Below are positions 47,401-60,600 of a DNA stretch of 64,000 nucleotides, piece after piece. The notes under the pieces are model-generated. The model was given only the letters and a program-made list of their open reading frames with translations, was not told where the DNA came from and did not search any database. Each line of letters starts with the position of its first letter. The stretch's first letter is position 1. Position numbers and translations under genes: made by a program. The stretch covers positions 9,949,883-10,013,882 of the forward strand of contig NC_047081.1 in the NCBI RefSeq assembly GCF_902459465.1, in the 5' to 3' direction. This DNA is from Asterias rubens (lineage: Eukaryota > Echinodermata > Asteroidea > Forcipulatida > Asteriidae).

Positions 47401-50400
47401 ATTTCCCAAAAACTACAGCACCTCAGCAAGTAGTATCGTCAGGGAAGCTTTCTACTCTCATTATCTTCAAACTGTGTAAGTTTAGTGTAAATCTGTAAAT
47501 GTCATCACTGGTTTTTTTTTTCATAATAAAGAAATATGGCAGTGAAAAATCACATTTTCTCTGATTTTCTTTTAGTTTTGTCCACTTCTTGACTTATGAC
47601 ATCTTTATAAGGGAGAGCAGGGCTCAATGGGCCATATTTTTGACCGTGTGAGGGCGCTCTCAATCACTTCCGGGGGTATATTCATTCAAACCCAAAACAG
47701 TTTTTAAAGATTGGAATACATTACCACCACAGACATCTAATCCATCAGAGACAATAAGACTTTTAAAGGAGCCGTTATAATCCACCTCTAAAGCAAATTG
47801 AAACTACGGCGCAACAAAAGTGACAGAACGCCTATTAATTTGTGCAGGGCGAATCGCGTGTACCCCCGGAAGTGATAAAAATACTATTTATAGCGCCCTC
47901 GCGCTGTCAAAAATAAGGGGCATTGTTTGGATATAAAGTCCCATTAATCATTTAGGCATGCTCTAGAAAGCTGAACATAATTATACAAAGACCAAATGGC
48001 ATTAAAGGGTTTTTGTACTTTTTGTAGGACAAAAAACACTTACCTCTACAAGTTTCATGACAGGGACAGGGTTAAAGAAATGAAGACCAGCGAATCTATC
48101 TCGCCTATCCGTGGAGATGGCTATATCTGAGATGGGTAGTGATGAGGTATTACTGGCGAAAATTGTTTCCCTGAAAATATCAAAATGGCACACAAATTAA
48201 AGTGAGTAATCATAATTCTTAATTTTGCATGCAAAGCTTACCTGTTATGATTCGGCCTCTCACCCCAAACACGAGGGGCAGGGAGTGAATGTTGTTTTTT
48301 TCAGGATGGTTTATATGTAAGAATTAGTAATTGTCAAAGACCAGTATTCTCACTTGGTGTATCCCAACTTACCCTGAAATTTTTTACTCAATTCACTGAA
48401 GTTGGACGAAAATAATAGAAAGAAAAACCACCCTTGTTGCACAAATTTTTGCTTGCTTTCAGAATAAAAGGTTTCAGGCCTGAAGTCTTATTTTTTGAGT
48501 GAGAAATTACCTCTTTCTCAAAAACTATGTTACTTCAGAGGGAGCCATTTCTCACAATGTTATTATACTTTCAACAGCTCTCCATTGCTTGTTACAAAGT
48601 AAGAATATATGCTAACCAATTACCAAACGTGTCCAGTCCCTTTAAAGACACTGGACACTATTGGTAATTGTCAAAGACCAGTCTTCTCACTTGGTTTCTC
48701 TCAACAAATACATAAAATAACAAACTTGTGAAAACTTGAGCTCACTCGGTCATCGATGTTGTGAGATAATAATGAAAGAAAAAACACCCTTGTCACACGA
48801 AGTTGTGTGCTTTCAGATGCTTGATTTCGAGAGGAGACCTCAAATTCTAAATCTGAGGTGTTGAAATCAAAATCGTGAAAAATGACTTCTTTCTCCAAAA
48901 CTACGTTACTTCAGAGGGAGCCGTATCTCACAATGTAATGTACTATCAACAGCTCTCCATTACTTGTTACCAAGTAAGGTTTTATGCCAATAACTTTTTT
49001 GAGTAATTACCAATAGTGTCCACTGCCTTTAAATGCATTTTGTCTGAGTTCCTTGCCTTCACAGCCAGAATCGAATAAATGAAATGAATAACTTACTGAG
49101 GGGCTACTTTATCAAGCTGACTGAAGAGTTCTTGCTTGACTTGCAAGTTTTCAATGATAGCTTCGATGACTAGATCAGTCTTTGTCACTGCGGCCAATGC
49201 ATCTGTGCTGAGACTAATGGAAGAAAGTGCAGATTTGGAATAGCTCTCCGCCGCCTGCAAAAAGTAGAGTACACAGTGTTGGATGGTCACAAATTAAAAG
49301 AAATCAATCAAAGGGGTGAGGCTAATCAAAGCAGAAAATAAATCTACTACCTCAAACTTTGTGCCAGCTAAAAAGACCCGAGGACCAGTCAAAATTCACT
49401 CCAGGTGGCTATTTCAGTGTTAAAAAAGCATCACCAGAGAATAATTGGATAAAAGCTGGTTGGGTTGGCTACTGAAATGGCAAGCGAACTGGTCCTGCTG
49501 GCGATTAAGTTGAGGGCAAAGTGGACCAGTGAAGTGAAAAGTTAGCGGTATAATGCAAAGACAAGCTAACTGGTCCTGCTAACTGAAAATGTTCAAGGCT
49601 AAGTGTTGTCCGTAGTAAAATACTGCTGCTATCAGGCGTCATCCTGTTGGCAGTACAGAAATAAATGTAACTTTTTAAGACCCCCCTCCGCTCTTCTTTG
49701 ACCATGTAAAAACATGATTCATTTGAAATGGAATCACGTCAAAATAATTGCTTTTTCACACGCCTGTACTTAGCATCCTACAAGCAATTGACAGTTTTTA
49801 ACAAGCATGCACGCAAAGCAGTCACCCTTGGAAGCCAATCAGTGTAGGTTTTCAGAACATCCCTACTACGAGTTAGTGATAAGAGACATCAACGTTGCCC
49901 ACTGATGGTAGCGAGGTTGGATGATGATAAATCCTACCTTGAGATCTTCTCCAAATTTTTTCTTTGCTACTCGGGATAAGCTTCTTTCTATCGACAATTT
50001 TGAATGTGCCAGGATTTCTTCTGATTGGTCGACAACTGTCACTTGGTGTCCAGTCTGGGCGGCAACCTTTAAATAGAAAGAACGAACTTGATTTTGAATA
50101 ATGTGATTACAGGTCTAACTGTACAACTTAAATGCATTTAATGGTTGGTTGGATTTTCACATAGTACCAATATATTCAATTACAAAAAAGACAAACACGC
50201 CCAAGTACAAATTGTAATCTAGGGCACTGTTCTTTTTCTCTCTCTGAAAACCTGTTACACCTGCCGTCAAAGTGAATTACGACCGCAAATGTGAACATTT
50301 GGTCAGTGGTCTAACCATCTCCGTGGAGACGATAGTGGAAGTGGCTGAAGTAGCCTGTGGCTGAATGCTTCGTTTTTGAAAGGGTAAGGTATCAATTTAC

Positions 50401-51205
50401 AATTTCATAAAGAAATTTCATAGGGAAATCTGTACGCCGGAGATTCTGTCCCTCATATTCCCATAATGGAAAATTAACAGGAGGATGATTCAAAAGAGGG
50501 CGCTATCATGAGAAGTTTCCGTAGGAGTATGGCGCCACAACTTTTTAACTCATTGTCACACAAAAGGGATATCTCATTAGGTAAATTAATTAGATACTAT
50601 TTCATATCGAATGAAAAAGTGGTGGCGCCATACGGAAGCTTTTCCCAATACTGAAGTTTGTACACAGTTAGTTAGCCACTATTGGGGGATATAATCTCCG
50701 GGGGATTGAATCTCAGGGAGACAGAATTTCCTGCCTCACACCAGCCTAGCCCTGCCCCCCCCCCCCCTGTTTGCCTACGTAACAAATAAAAAAGGGAACC
50801 AATTGGCAATCATGAACTATTTATTAGTTGTAACTTATTTTTCATTCAATTTCACTGTTCAGATACACATTTATTTATATAACAATAAGTTAAATACTAG
50901 TTGCGAGAATGCAACCCTCATGCCGATGCCGACGCCGTCGACAGCAGGGTTACGTTATCGTCAGGCCCAGAGGGGGCAGCATAACAGTCGCGCCGGCGCC
51001 GGCGGACTGGCCTAGCTAGCAGGCCTACTACTACAGAGATCAGGACCAAGGACAAGAGGCGGTACACTTAACGAAAAACCAAACTCACCTGTGCAATACC
51101 AACTCCCATTTGTCCGCCCCCAATCACCGTGACATGTTTGATGGCTGCCATTCTCAACGCCGAGGTGGTTAACCCTCTTCGCAATACTTTAGTCACGAAG
51201 GACAT
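44442..51205 (-). CDS. HADH: Mitochondrial (short-chain) 3-hydroxyacyl-CoA dehydrogenase
   Basis: Eight exons in transcript order: 51089-51205, 49938-50066, 49097-49254, 48044-48170, 46595-46684, 45952-46024, 45055-45171 and 44442-44566. They total 311 codons plus stop (human HADH has 314) with all phases matching. It begins with a basic/hydroxylated presequence ([20 protein letters not shown]) suited to mitochondrial import. Next come the Rossmann NAD+ site ([15 protein letters not shown]), the [11 protein letters not shown] segment, the catalytic His motif ([16 protein letters not shown]), the C-terminal dimerisation domain ([38 protein letters not shown]) and the ending [12 protein letters not shown]. 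It oxidises L-3-hydroxyacyl-CoA in beta-oxidation. It looks intact. Its introns carry many MITEs. Its start lies 1.6 kb from the divergent BCO gene. Confidence 0.96.
44869..44897 (+). repeat. (ATT)n microsatellite
   Basis: About nine ATT triplets in the last HADH intron. Confidence 0.95.
45425..45495 (+). repeat. tRNA-like SINE fragment
   Basis: GGCTCAATGGGTAGAAAGCA resembles an A box and TTGGTTCAAACCCTGCTCTA a B box. It directly precedes a family A MITE. Confidence 0.5.
45501..45902. mobile_element. MITE family A, well-preserved copy
   Basis: TTTAAAGACACTGGACACTA at the left and AGTGTCCACTGCCTTTAA at the right. It lies in an HADH intron. Confidence 0.9.
46395..46560 (+). mobile_element. 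LINE reverse-transcriptase 3' remnant
   Basis: The frame reads [11 protein letters not shown] and PLLEQEC, then after a small frameshift [13 protein letters not shown] and a stop. The QTMEHL and ARNC patterns are typical of the C-terminus of non-LTR retrotransposon ORF2. It is short and broken, in an HADH intron. Confidence 0.6.
46794..47162. mobile_element. MITE family A copy
   Basis: TTTAAAGGCACTGGACACTA at the left and TGTCCGGTGCCTTTTAA at the right, with the central palindrome CTTCAGGCCTGAAG. Confidence 0.88.
47165..47500. mobile_element. MITE family E, long near-palindrome
   Basis: Arms such as GTCCACAGATTTACATTAAA and AGTGTAAATCTGTAAATG, and TTGCTGAGGTGCTGTAGG and TACAGCACCTCAGCAAG, are inverse around a short centre. 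A partial copy lies at 56497-56720. Confidence 0.85.
47632..47917. mobile_element. MITE with AGGGCGCTC/CACTTCCGGGGG ends
   Basis: GAGGGCGCTCTCAATCACTT with CCGGGGGTA at the left, and TACCCCCGGAAGTG with TATAGCGCCCTCGCG at the right, form inverted ends around about 285 bp in an HADH intron. Confidence 0.75.
48330..48640. mobile_element. MITE family A copy
   Basis: AGTAATTGTCAAAGACCAGT at the left and ACCAAACGTGTCCAGTCCC at the right. It abuts the next copy, the two sharing TTTAAAG at about 48641. Confidence 0.75.
48641..49033. mobile_element. MITE family A copy
   Basis: TTTAAAGACACTGGACACTA at the left and AGTGTCCACTGCCTTTAAA at the right, directly adjoining the previous copy. Confidence 0.88.
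50517..50638. mobile_element. MITE family D copy
   Basis: TTCCGTAGGAGTATGGCGCC at the left and GGTGGCGCCATACGGAAG at the right, in the first HADH intron. Confidence 0.88.
50755..50767 (+). repeat. Poly-C run (13)
   Basis: Thirteen C in a row in the first HADH intron; its length is prone to sequencing error. Confidence 0.9.
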
Positions 51206-52798
51206 TGTTAACAAGCGTCAGTTTTGTCCACAGAATTAATTTAGAAACTTTACTTTTATTCCACGAGCGATTCAGCTGCTCTGTAGTTTTGTGTGTGTGG
51301 AATCGCTAAGGTGTCAAAGGTCAAACTATCACATACTTACTGGGCACGTGTCAAAGGACGCCCTCACGTGTCAGGGAGCTGCATTACACAACTCAAATCA
51401 ATCCGTAGCTACTGAACACTGGCCCATAACCTGTGAAAATAAGCAGAAAATACTGCTTGGCAAAAATTCTTTGATAAGCAACAATTGAGTGGGGCACCAG
51501 CCATAACGGTGCGAACTTAATGTAATGCTGGCTGATAAGAACTGGTTTTTGCAAAGCAGTAGGCCCTCTGTTATTTGCTCACAACAAGTTTTTGTATCAT
51601 GTTGGCCCTGGCGTCACACTTCGACGAGGCTCAAGCCAAGGTCAATGCAAGTCCATCTTCACCTTTCACCTACATTCAAAAGCAGACGACTGGAAGTGCG
51701 ACTGCCAAACGCCACCTCGGACCGTCGACCAATCAAAACACAGCTATAAGCTTTCGTCACTGCACGTTTATCCAATTAAATCACTGGTTTTGAAAAGCAA
51801 GTACCTGTCTCTAGGGGACCACTCTATTCAATCCATAGTTGTGCACTTTTTTATTTTGTACCTCCATGTTCTATTGTAAAACGTTTCTCATCTTCTAGTG
51901 ACCTCTTGCAACAACTTGTGTTTGGATTTTTCAATGTCGTCAGAGATGCACTCGAACGTCAACACAAAAAGGCCTACTCTTGAACTTGTTTCTCTGCACA
52001 ATTAGCTGGCTCACAGTCAGTTTCTCTGTTCGGGTTATTTAGAGGATTGTTAGACGAAGTTGTCCCGTCATCGTTAAAAAAAAGGAACCAGGAGAAAAAT
52101 TAAACGAATTAATGACGGGACACACAGTAGATTATTTTCTGTCCGAAATTTCAAATCTGAATTTTGTGAAACTTATCCCAGTCTTAATTCTCAATTGAAT
52201 AATAATTATGTTCTCGATCCGATGCCCAAAAGAAGGCGTATAGGCTAACAACGGATTTTTCCACAAGCAGCAGAAAGGAGGCCATTTTGCAATAAAATGG
52301 CCATAGAAAAACACCATAAAAGACATAATTTTAAAATTTTAATTTCAGTTGTTATTGCCCCGCTATCCCAAATAACCCGCGTTTTCCTCACTCCGCATAA
52401 TTATGGGCATTGTGTGGATGGATTGGCTTAATTCCAGAAGTGCTTAGTGAGAGTGTCTTTGAATCTAATGAGTCTAATGATGTCACAACACAAATCACTA
52501 TGGTGATACTGACAACTCATCTTACGATGAGTCTTAGTGCTTTGTGAAATCGAGCGCAGACATATCACAGTGAAACAAAAACAACAATAATATGCAAATG
52601 TACAAGGCCGACACCAGCCAATCACTTCCTTTGCTTTGAAAGTCACCTCATTATAACTACACATCAGAATACAGTCCCGGCGGAGACTGTGCCGTGTGTG
52701 ATTTACATCTCAAGTCTTAGACCACGGCTACACAGGTTTGGAGACGACACTCTTTTTTCTCAGTCCTCGTCGATACAATTCCACTCCTTGTTGACGAC
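51206..52798. other. Shared upstream region of divergent HADH and BCO genes
   Basis: 1.6 kb between two start codons facing away from each other. At 51416-51515 there is a fragment related to the repeat at 33740-33850. No TATA box or CpG-island-like block stands out. Promoters of both genes presumably lie here; this is inferred from position only. Confidence 0.6.
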
Positions 52799-55700
52799 AT
52801 GATGGAGACAACTACACTACGCAAGGAGGAGGAGGAGAGCTCCCTGCAAGAAGACGAAAACGGAGCCGGGTTCCAGGGTCTTTATCGCTCCGTGCAGAAT
52901 GAACAGGTCGAGCCAATCGAGGCTAAAGTAACAGGTAGGCTATATACAAAATCTAATTATTCGCTTGATTTAAGAATGTTTCCAATGTCTGTTTTCATAC
53001 TGTTATGCGATCTCTGGCCATTAAAGGCAGTGGACACTATTGGTAATTACTCAAAATAATTATAAGCATAAAACCTTTCTTGATTACGAGTAATGGGGAG
53101 AGGTTGATAGTATAAAAGATTGTGTGAAACAGCTCCCTCTGAAGTGACATAGTTTTCGAGAAAGAAGTAATTTTCCACAAATTTGATTTCGATACCTCAA
53201 GTTTAGAATTTGAGTTCTCGAAATCAAGCATCTGAAAGCACACAACTTCGTGTGACCATGGTGCGACAAGGGTGTTTTTTCTTTCATTAATAACTTGCAA
53301 CTTCGATGACCGATTGAGCTCAAATTTTCACAGGTTTGTTATTTTATGCATATATTGAGATACACCAACTGTGAAGACTAGGTTTTGACAATTACCAATA
53401 GTGTCCACTGTCTTTAAGAACTTGTTTTCAACGTCTGTTTTCATAGTTACGTGATCTCTGGCTATATAAGTAGCATTTGAGTTTTTGCGTACGGCAGCCC
53501 ACTCCACAGGAGGACAATCTGGTTTGTGGCTTTATCGTTTGAAATACCAACAACTCACTTGTTAGTTTCTTTTCACGTTTCTTAAAAATTGAAACCCAAG
53601 ATATGTAACTGGGGGGGGGGGGGGGGGTATGTATCGAAGTTTCTTTCGATCCCATTTTGAGGCGCTTTCTCTAGCTACCGGCGGGGTATTCCTTCCTCCC
53701 CTACTAACCCCGCCCCCTGCTTACCAACGCATTCCAAATTGTCGTCAGAGCAATGATAGTTACTAACAGAAACACACAGTTTAGAAAAGTGTCAATTTTG
53801 TTTTTACACTCGGCTGTTGCTGAAGAACCAACTCTAAAGATACTATAGGTGTATGCCTGTTAAATATTGCATAACTCGCTACAGCCATAACGCACGTCCA
53901 CCAAATTAAAGGCAGTGGACACTATTGGTAATTGTCAAAGACTAGCCGTCACAGTTGGTGTATCTCAACATATGCATAAAATAACTAACATGTGAAAATT
54001 TGAGCTCACTCGGTCATCGAAGTTGCGAGATATTAATAAAAGAAAAAACACCCTTGTCACACGAAGTTGCGTGCGTTTAGATGGTTGATTTCGAGACCTC
54101 AAGTTCTAAATCTGAGGTCTCGAAATCAAACTCGTGGGAAAATACTTCTGTCTCAAAAACTATGGCACTTCAGAGGGGCCGTTTCTCACAATGTTTTATA
54201 CTATCAACAGCTCAAAATTACTCGTTATCAAGGTTTTACGCTGATAATTATTTTGAGTAATTACCGATAGTGTCCACTGCCTTTAACATCAACTTGAACG
54301 ACCAAAAGTCAGATCCACCTTGAACAGATATCGTTGCCATGAATTATTTTGCCTAGCAACCGCATTTTCTAGAGCATCAAGACACGTCGCAATGGATGTG
54401 ATGTCTTAATGTATCTATTTCAGTCGACAACAACATCTGCGGACATCGTTGCACGGCACTCCTCACTCCGGAGCGAATAATTCTATCCAAGCAGGAAGGA
54501 TACTCTCTCGATAGGAGTTTACGCAATCTGAGAAATGTTACTGACCGTAACGCTTCTCAGATTCAACTTGTTAAAACATAACAACTGATATCATTCGTTA
54601 CATAACCACATGAATTCGAAGTGAAAATGTTTCTTACAGTGCTTTAAACTATTGAAGGCAGCTGTGATGGGCTTCTTACTAAATGATATTGCCAATAATT
54701 TCAAAACGTAGACCCTACACCTTCCCCTTAAACAAAACAAGTTTCTGTGAGGATGTGTGGTTCTGATACAGCCGATGATATTATTTGTTGAGCAGGAGGT
54801 GTGATATTGGTTCTAGCTAATCCAAGCTTTCAGGCTATTAAAAACAATTAACCATTAACCATTATCCTGTATAAATTAATATCTCTAGAAAAAAATGTTG
54901 GCGTGATGACTTCTTTTGTTTAATTTACCTCAAACTACCGGGCATTTTTTCTCGACAATTGTGTTTTCTTCAATAGATCTTGAAAGAGCCTCAAGCGCCT
55001 GACAGGTATCTCTCAAAATTATGCAGTGCAAATAACTATTAAGGCAAAATATGCAGATGATCATCATGTTCTATGTACTGTTAAACATGCCGTGATACCT
55101 GTGTTTTGTTTTGTTCGGGCTGTGCAATCATTACTTATAGTGTCCAGTGCCTTTAACCGACTGATCGGGCAAACGCGGCTTAATTAAGCAATGAGTGTAA
55201 TTAAGCCGCGTTTGCCAGATCAGTCAGTTAAAGGCACTGGACACTGTAAGTAACTTCTCAAAATAATTGTTAGAATACAAATTTACTTGGTTTTACGAGC
55301 TATGGAGAGCTGATGATAGTATATTTGTCAGAAACTGTTTCCTCTGAAGTAAATCGTTTTTGAGAAAGAGGTGATTTCTCACTCAATTAATATTAAAAGA
55401 CTTCAGCTGAGGTAATCTAGTATGCCTCTGAAAGCACACAAAGTAATGCAAATTGGGTGTTTTTCTTTTTTAATATTCTCTTGCAACTTCGATGAAAAAT
55501 TGAGCCGACTAATTTTCACAGGTTTGTGATTTTAATTTGTAAGCAGGTTGGGAGACACCAAGATTACTGATGACAGTAACTCTGGTGTCCAGTGCCTTTA
55601 AGTCGTGCAGCCAAGTTGCGTCGGCCGACCCTTCGGTTAAAATGCACGGCTTCCCCCTGCCTGGGGGAAATGTTTGATAATAAATAAAATAAGAGGCTTT

Positions 55701-57625
55701 TCAGAGAATGGATTTCGTTAATGAAGCGAGGCCGTCTGTATTATTTTCTATTCGATTGACGAGTGTCGTTAAACCGCAAAGTAAACACATATCATGAATC
55801 AGATGTGAAAACTATGGAGATGTGGCGAACAAAGCTTTCAGATCTTTAGATAGTAGGATGCCCGATAGCATGTGGTTTATCAAGAAGCCGCAGGGAAATA
55901 TTATTACGGGTACAGTAGAGTTCGTCAGTGGTTGGGGGTAACGAACTTTAACGAGATGTTTTTTTTTTACGTTCTATTGTATCTGCCCTTCTTACAATGA
56001 ACAGCACGGATTCTTTGAAAATTGAAATGTACCATTCAGTTATACCAAAGATTGTATATGTCAGCCTATTAGCAGAAGTGCTTGATATCTTCCAGTTTCT
56101 ATGGTTACAATAATTATTGCTTGAATTTTGACTTCAGTGATCATCGTTCCTTGCTTGCTGCTGCCACAGATGGATGTCAGCCTCTTCGCAGAAGTGCTTG
56201 ATGTCTTCCAGTTTCTATGGTCACAATAATTGCTTGAATTTTGACTTCAGCGATCATCGTTCCTTGCTTGCTGCTGACACAGATGGATGTCAGCCTCTTC
56301 GCAGAAGTGCTTGATGTCTTCCAGTTTCTATGGTTACAATAATTGCTTGAATTTTGACTTTAGCGATCATCGTTATACCTGCATCTTTAAGTGTATCCCG
56401 CGGCACTTAGTGTCCTGCCTTCGAGGCCACTATCAATAACTAATAACCGCCGGTAGGCCTGAGGGTGTGATGTCGGAAAAAAACAGGTGGAGGCTACAAT
56501 GGTTTGGGTACTTATACGACACAAAACACAGTGTCCACAGATTTACATTAAACTCACACGGTTTGAAGATAATGATGTTAGAAAGAATTCCCTTAACATA
56601 TTACTTGCTGAGGTGTAGTATTTTTTAAGAAATGGGTAAAACAGTGTCAAGAGAATATTATTTCGTACCAGGAGACGAACATTATTTAAGCACTGACAAC
56701 ATTGCTCTGTGATTTTCACTTTTTTTTCTCAAAAAAATTGACGACTAATGAAGCTGAAACTTCTACATGTAAATTATTTACATACAGTTCCTTCACTCAC
56801 AGTGAGTAGGGATTCATGTTATGGCTGAAAAAAAAATGATATACAAAAGGTATGAAAACCTTTTTAAATCAAAAACGTGGCGAATTTTCTTCTTTTGCTA
56901 ACAGTTGCTGGCAGTAAGCACTTTATGTAATCCACCATTACGAACCTGTAGAAGTTTGAGATCGATCGGCCATTTGGGTCACGAGAAAATAGTGAAAAGC
57001 TGTTTAAACATTTTGAACGACATCGAATTAGCACATTTTTAATAAAAACGCTCTTTGAGCGATAAACTCCAAAGATAAAGGTTTCCTTATCTCTCATCAA
57101 GTAATATTATCAATATAAACCACAAGGGAAACTGACTGGGTAAATTTTGAAATGATTTTTGGGGTTGAACAAAGAATTGACTAGAGTGGGATTCGAACCA
57201 ACGATCTCCGGAAACGTGCCGGCGCTCTACCAACTGAGCTATCTACAATCCCGGCCAAAATGCTTGGGCCACCCTTTCCTGAAACAACAGTTCCCTGTGC
57301 ACTTCCCATTCACATTCACATTAAAAACATTTGCCCGCCCCCGGCCCCCCGCTCAATGTTGACTGAATTCGGAAGACAGTCGGCAAATGGAACCAACATT
57401 GAAAGGGGGCAGGGGGGCCCAACGATATTTGGCCGGGATTGTAGCCCTATATTGGCGGTGTCCCCAAGTAATATTATGACATTTCAGACAGGAATATTTC
57501 AAGGGACGTTTTCTACTATAATATCATCATCATTGGACAGTCAGTGTAAGTTTTATGTAAATAACTTGTGATCTTGTATGAGGTTTTGAACACCCAGCAG
57601 GGTGGATATGTGCGCATTACAAGTC

Positions 57626-57680
<55 letters not shown>

Positions 57681-60600
57681 GAATTCTGCAAATGTTCCTT
57701 TAGTGTTTTCTTCTTCTGTTTCAATAATGTTTTTTTTTTTAATAAACAAGGAACGATACCAGATTGGGTAGAGGGAAGTCTACTACGCAATGGTCCCGGG
57801 AAATTTGAAGTTGGCGAAGATGAATACCAGCATTGGTTCGATGGACTAGCCATGATGCTTCGGTTCAACATTCATAAAGGAAAAGTAAGCAACAATAGAC
57901 CCATGGTGCAGCCATCTTGAATTTCTCCTATTTATATCAATGTAGCCAAGTCGAGGCTGGGAAAAAAGTAGTCTGGTTCCTATTTGCAAATTGATTATTA
58001 TGATCCATTATTGTTATTTGGTACGAGGAACTAACCAAAATGGAGGCAGCATGATGGAGGGAACACTCTAATACCGTGCATTGACCAGCGCCCTATTTCA
58101 CAAAACTGCTTAATATTAAGCACAAAAACACGAAAACTCCCTTTGCCACACCGGGCAACTCAGAAGAAGAAAATAGTTTAATACTGCATTATAATACAAT
58201 TTCTTTTTAAACTTTAATCGTTATACTCTACTATTCAGGTGACATTCCAGAGCCGATTTCTTCGCAGTGACTCATACATCAAGGCCATGGAGCAGAACCG
58301 GATCGTCATGTCCGAGTTCGGCACCGTGGCACACCCGGACCCATGCCAGAGCTATCTCGGTCGGTTCCTCTCCGTCTTCGTACCCAGGACCTTCACCGAT
58401 AACTGCAACATCAGCTGGATGCAATACGGGGATGAGTTCTATACCGTGACGGATGGGACTCTCATGAGGAAGGTGGACCACAAGACGCTCGAGACAATGG
58501 ATAAGGTACAATGAAATAGAACAACCTGTTTGTTTCCAAGTATTTTATAAACTATCATACTTTGGTAAATTTGAACAAAATACATATTAAAACAGTCTTT
58601 CATTGTATTGTTAAAGTGACTTTTAACATCAGGTCTTTACCTTTGTTTTCATGTATCAGTGTGACTTCAATTGGTTTTACACTGAAAGAAACTGACCGCG
58701 TTAACTCTAAACCAAAACCGTTACTGCTCCAACATTTCTGAGGTTGTTGAAACAGTGTTGAATAAGTGTTATCACCATTGCGGGCGTAAAAGCAATATCC
58801 CTTTATTGTTCAGGTTGACATTGCGGACCGGATCGTAATACATTCCTCCACATCGCATCCACACACTGCTCCAGACGGGACGGTGTACAGTCTAGGCTCG
58901 CGGTTCTCTCTTCAGTGTACTTACAACATCGTGAAGATACCTCCCCATGATCCAGGTATGTCAGATCAATTTAAAGACAACATTTTTTCAGTCTAAGTTA
59001 TGTTAACAACCATCCATCTAAACAGACAAGCTTTTATAAGCCTGAAATATAACCCCCCAAATAAAGCCATAAATAAAATATGCACAGTTCATACTTGCAA
59101 ATGTGATACGAATTTTGACGTCACAAATTAATTCGCAACTAATTTTGCGTCAGTTGGCCTGTGCTCAACTCCTGCGAAACATTTGCTGTGAAAACAGTGC
59201 TGTGACGTCAACGTTGTATTGTGTTGGCAGGAAGTATCCGGGAATATTAACTTGATTTATTTCGCTGTTTTAGTTAAACGTTCACGATTCTTGTTTTTCT
59301 ATACTCAGAGATACAGTGTGATCCTTTGTGTAATGCATCCATCCTGTGTGCGATCCCTACGTCTGGAATCTACCCTTCGTTCTACCACAGCTTCGCCATC
59401 ACCGAAAACTACGTCATCTTTGTCGAGCAGTCGGCGGTTATCAACCTACTTAAAGTTCTCTATGCCCAGATATTCTCCAAAAGTATGTTTAAGAATTGCT
59501 TGCGTGTCTGGGTGATTTCTGGAGTCTCTGTCCCCCTCCCCTCTCTCCCCTTATTTATGTATTTCCACTTTTGAACGACCATGCCTCGCGCGAGCGCAAG
59601 GTGTTTTTTTTTTTTGTCAAGACAACCCCTGCTGTGAATATTTAGCAGCGAAGTTAGCAGTGAAGTTAGCTACTCGTCGTGTGAACATGCCCCATGTTCG
59701 TTGTGTTGTCATTTTAGCCCTAATAACAACAATAATAAGACTTGTAATAGATGTTAAATAAGACTTGTGTTGTGCACGTGTCCACCCTGCTGGGTGTTGA
59801 AGGCGCAGAACTTCCTTCGAGAATGACTCTGCTAGGGTCGAAACGTCCGGCCATTAATTATCTTTGTGCATTTATACCACGTCCTTTAATTGTCAGTTAT
59901 TTGCGTCAGCTTCTATTTTCTCGTTTTCATTTATTAATAGGTTACATGATGGGGTTGGAATTTCGAAAGGAACAACCCGCGAGATTCCACGTGGTGAGAC
60001 GAGAAACGGGGGAGCGGCTACTGGACATCTACACATCGGACGCATTCTTGAGTTTTCACCACATCAATGCGTACGAAGAGGCGGGGCATCTTGTGATTGA
60101 CATGTGCGTGTACGAGGACGGCACCATCGTCAGTTCCATCAATTTGAAAGACCTGAAAAAGGGCGTGGTGCCAGAGCGATTTGGGGAGGCAAGACGGTTT
60201 CTGTTCCCAGTGGACGAGGAGGTATTCGTATACGTTCTCTTTAATTGACACTGCTCTAGAATCGCAAAAGTCGTGGGTTCGAATCTCACCCGAGTAATTT
60301 GACTGTGATTTTTGTATGAGCTCGGGAAAGAACCGAGTATACAAAGGTCGTGGGTTCGAATCCCACCGGAGTAATTTGACAGACTCTGGACATGTCTTAC
60401 AACATAAATTTAAACCAACTATCTGATGTCCATTTCGTTGAACTTTGTTCATTACGGTGTGAAAGTAATTTTCCACTCATTAATGATTGAGCAGGTATAC
60501 GCTCCTAATGATGTGGCATAACCACAAACAAAAGGGGGATTTAAAGGAGGTTCACGATTTTAGGTGTTTGTAAACACACTAGTGTGCGTAATTTAAAAAG

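Noticed and set aside
57181-57256. Functional tRNA gene
   Set aside because: A and B boxes are good but the acceptor stem does not pair, and related sequences recur elsewhere as SINEs.
57159-57362. Frame with VGFEPTISG and similar text
   Set aside because: Typical translation of a reverse-oriented tRNA-derived SINE, not a protein.
60018-60476. Minus-strand frame containing IRTHDF and WDSNPRP
   Set aside because: Antisense of BCO exon 6 joined to tRNA-like SINE sequence.
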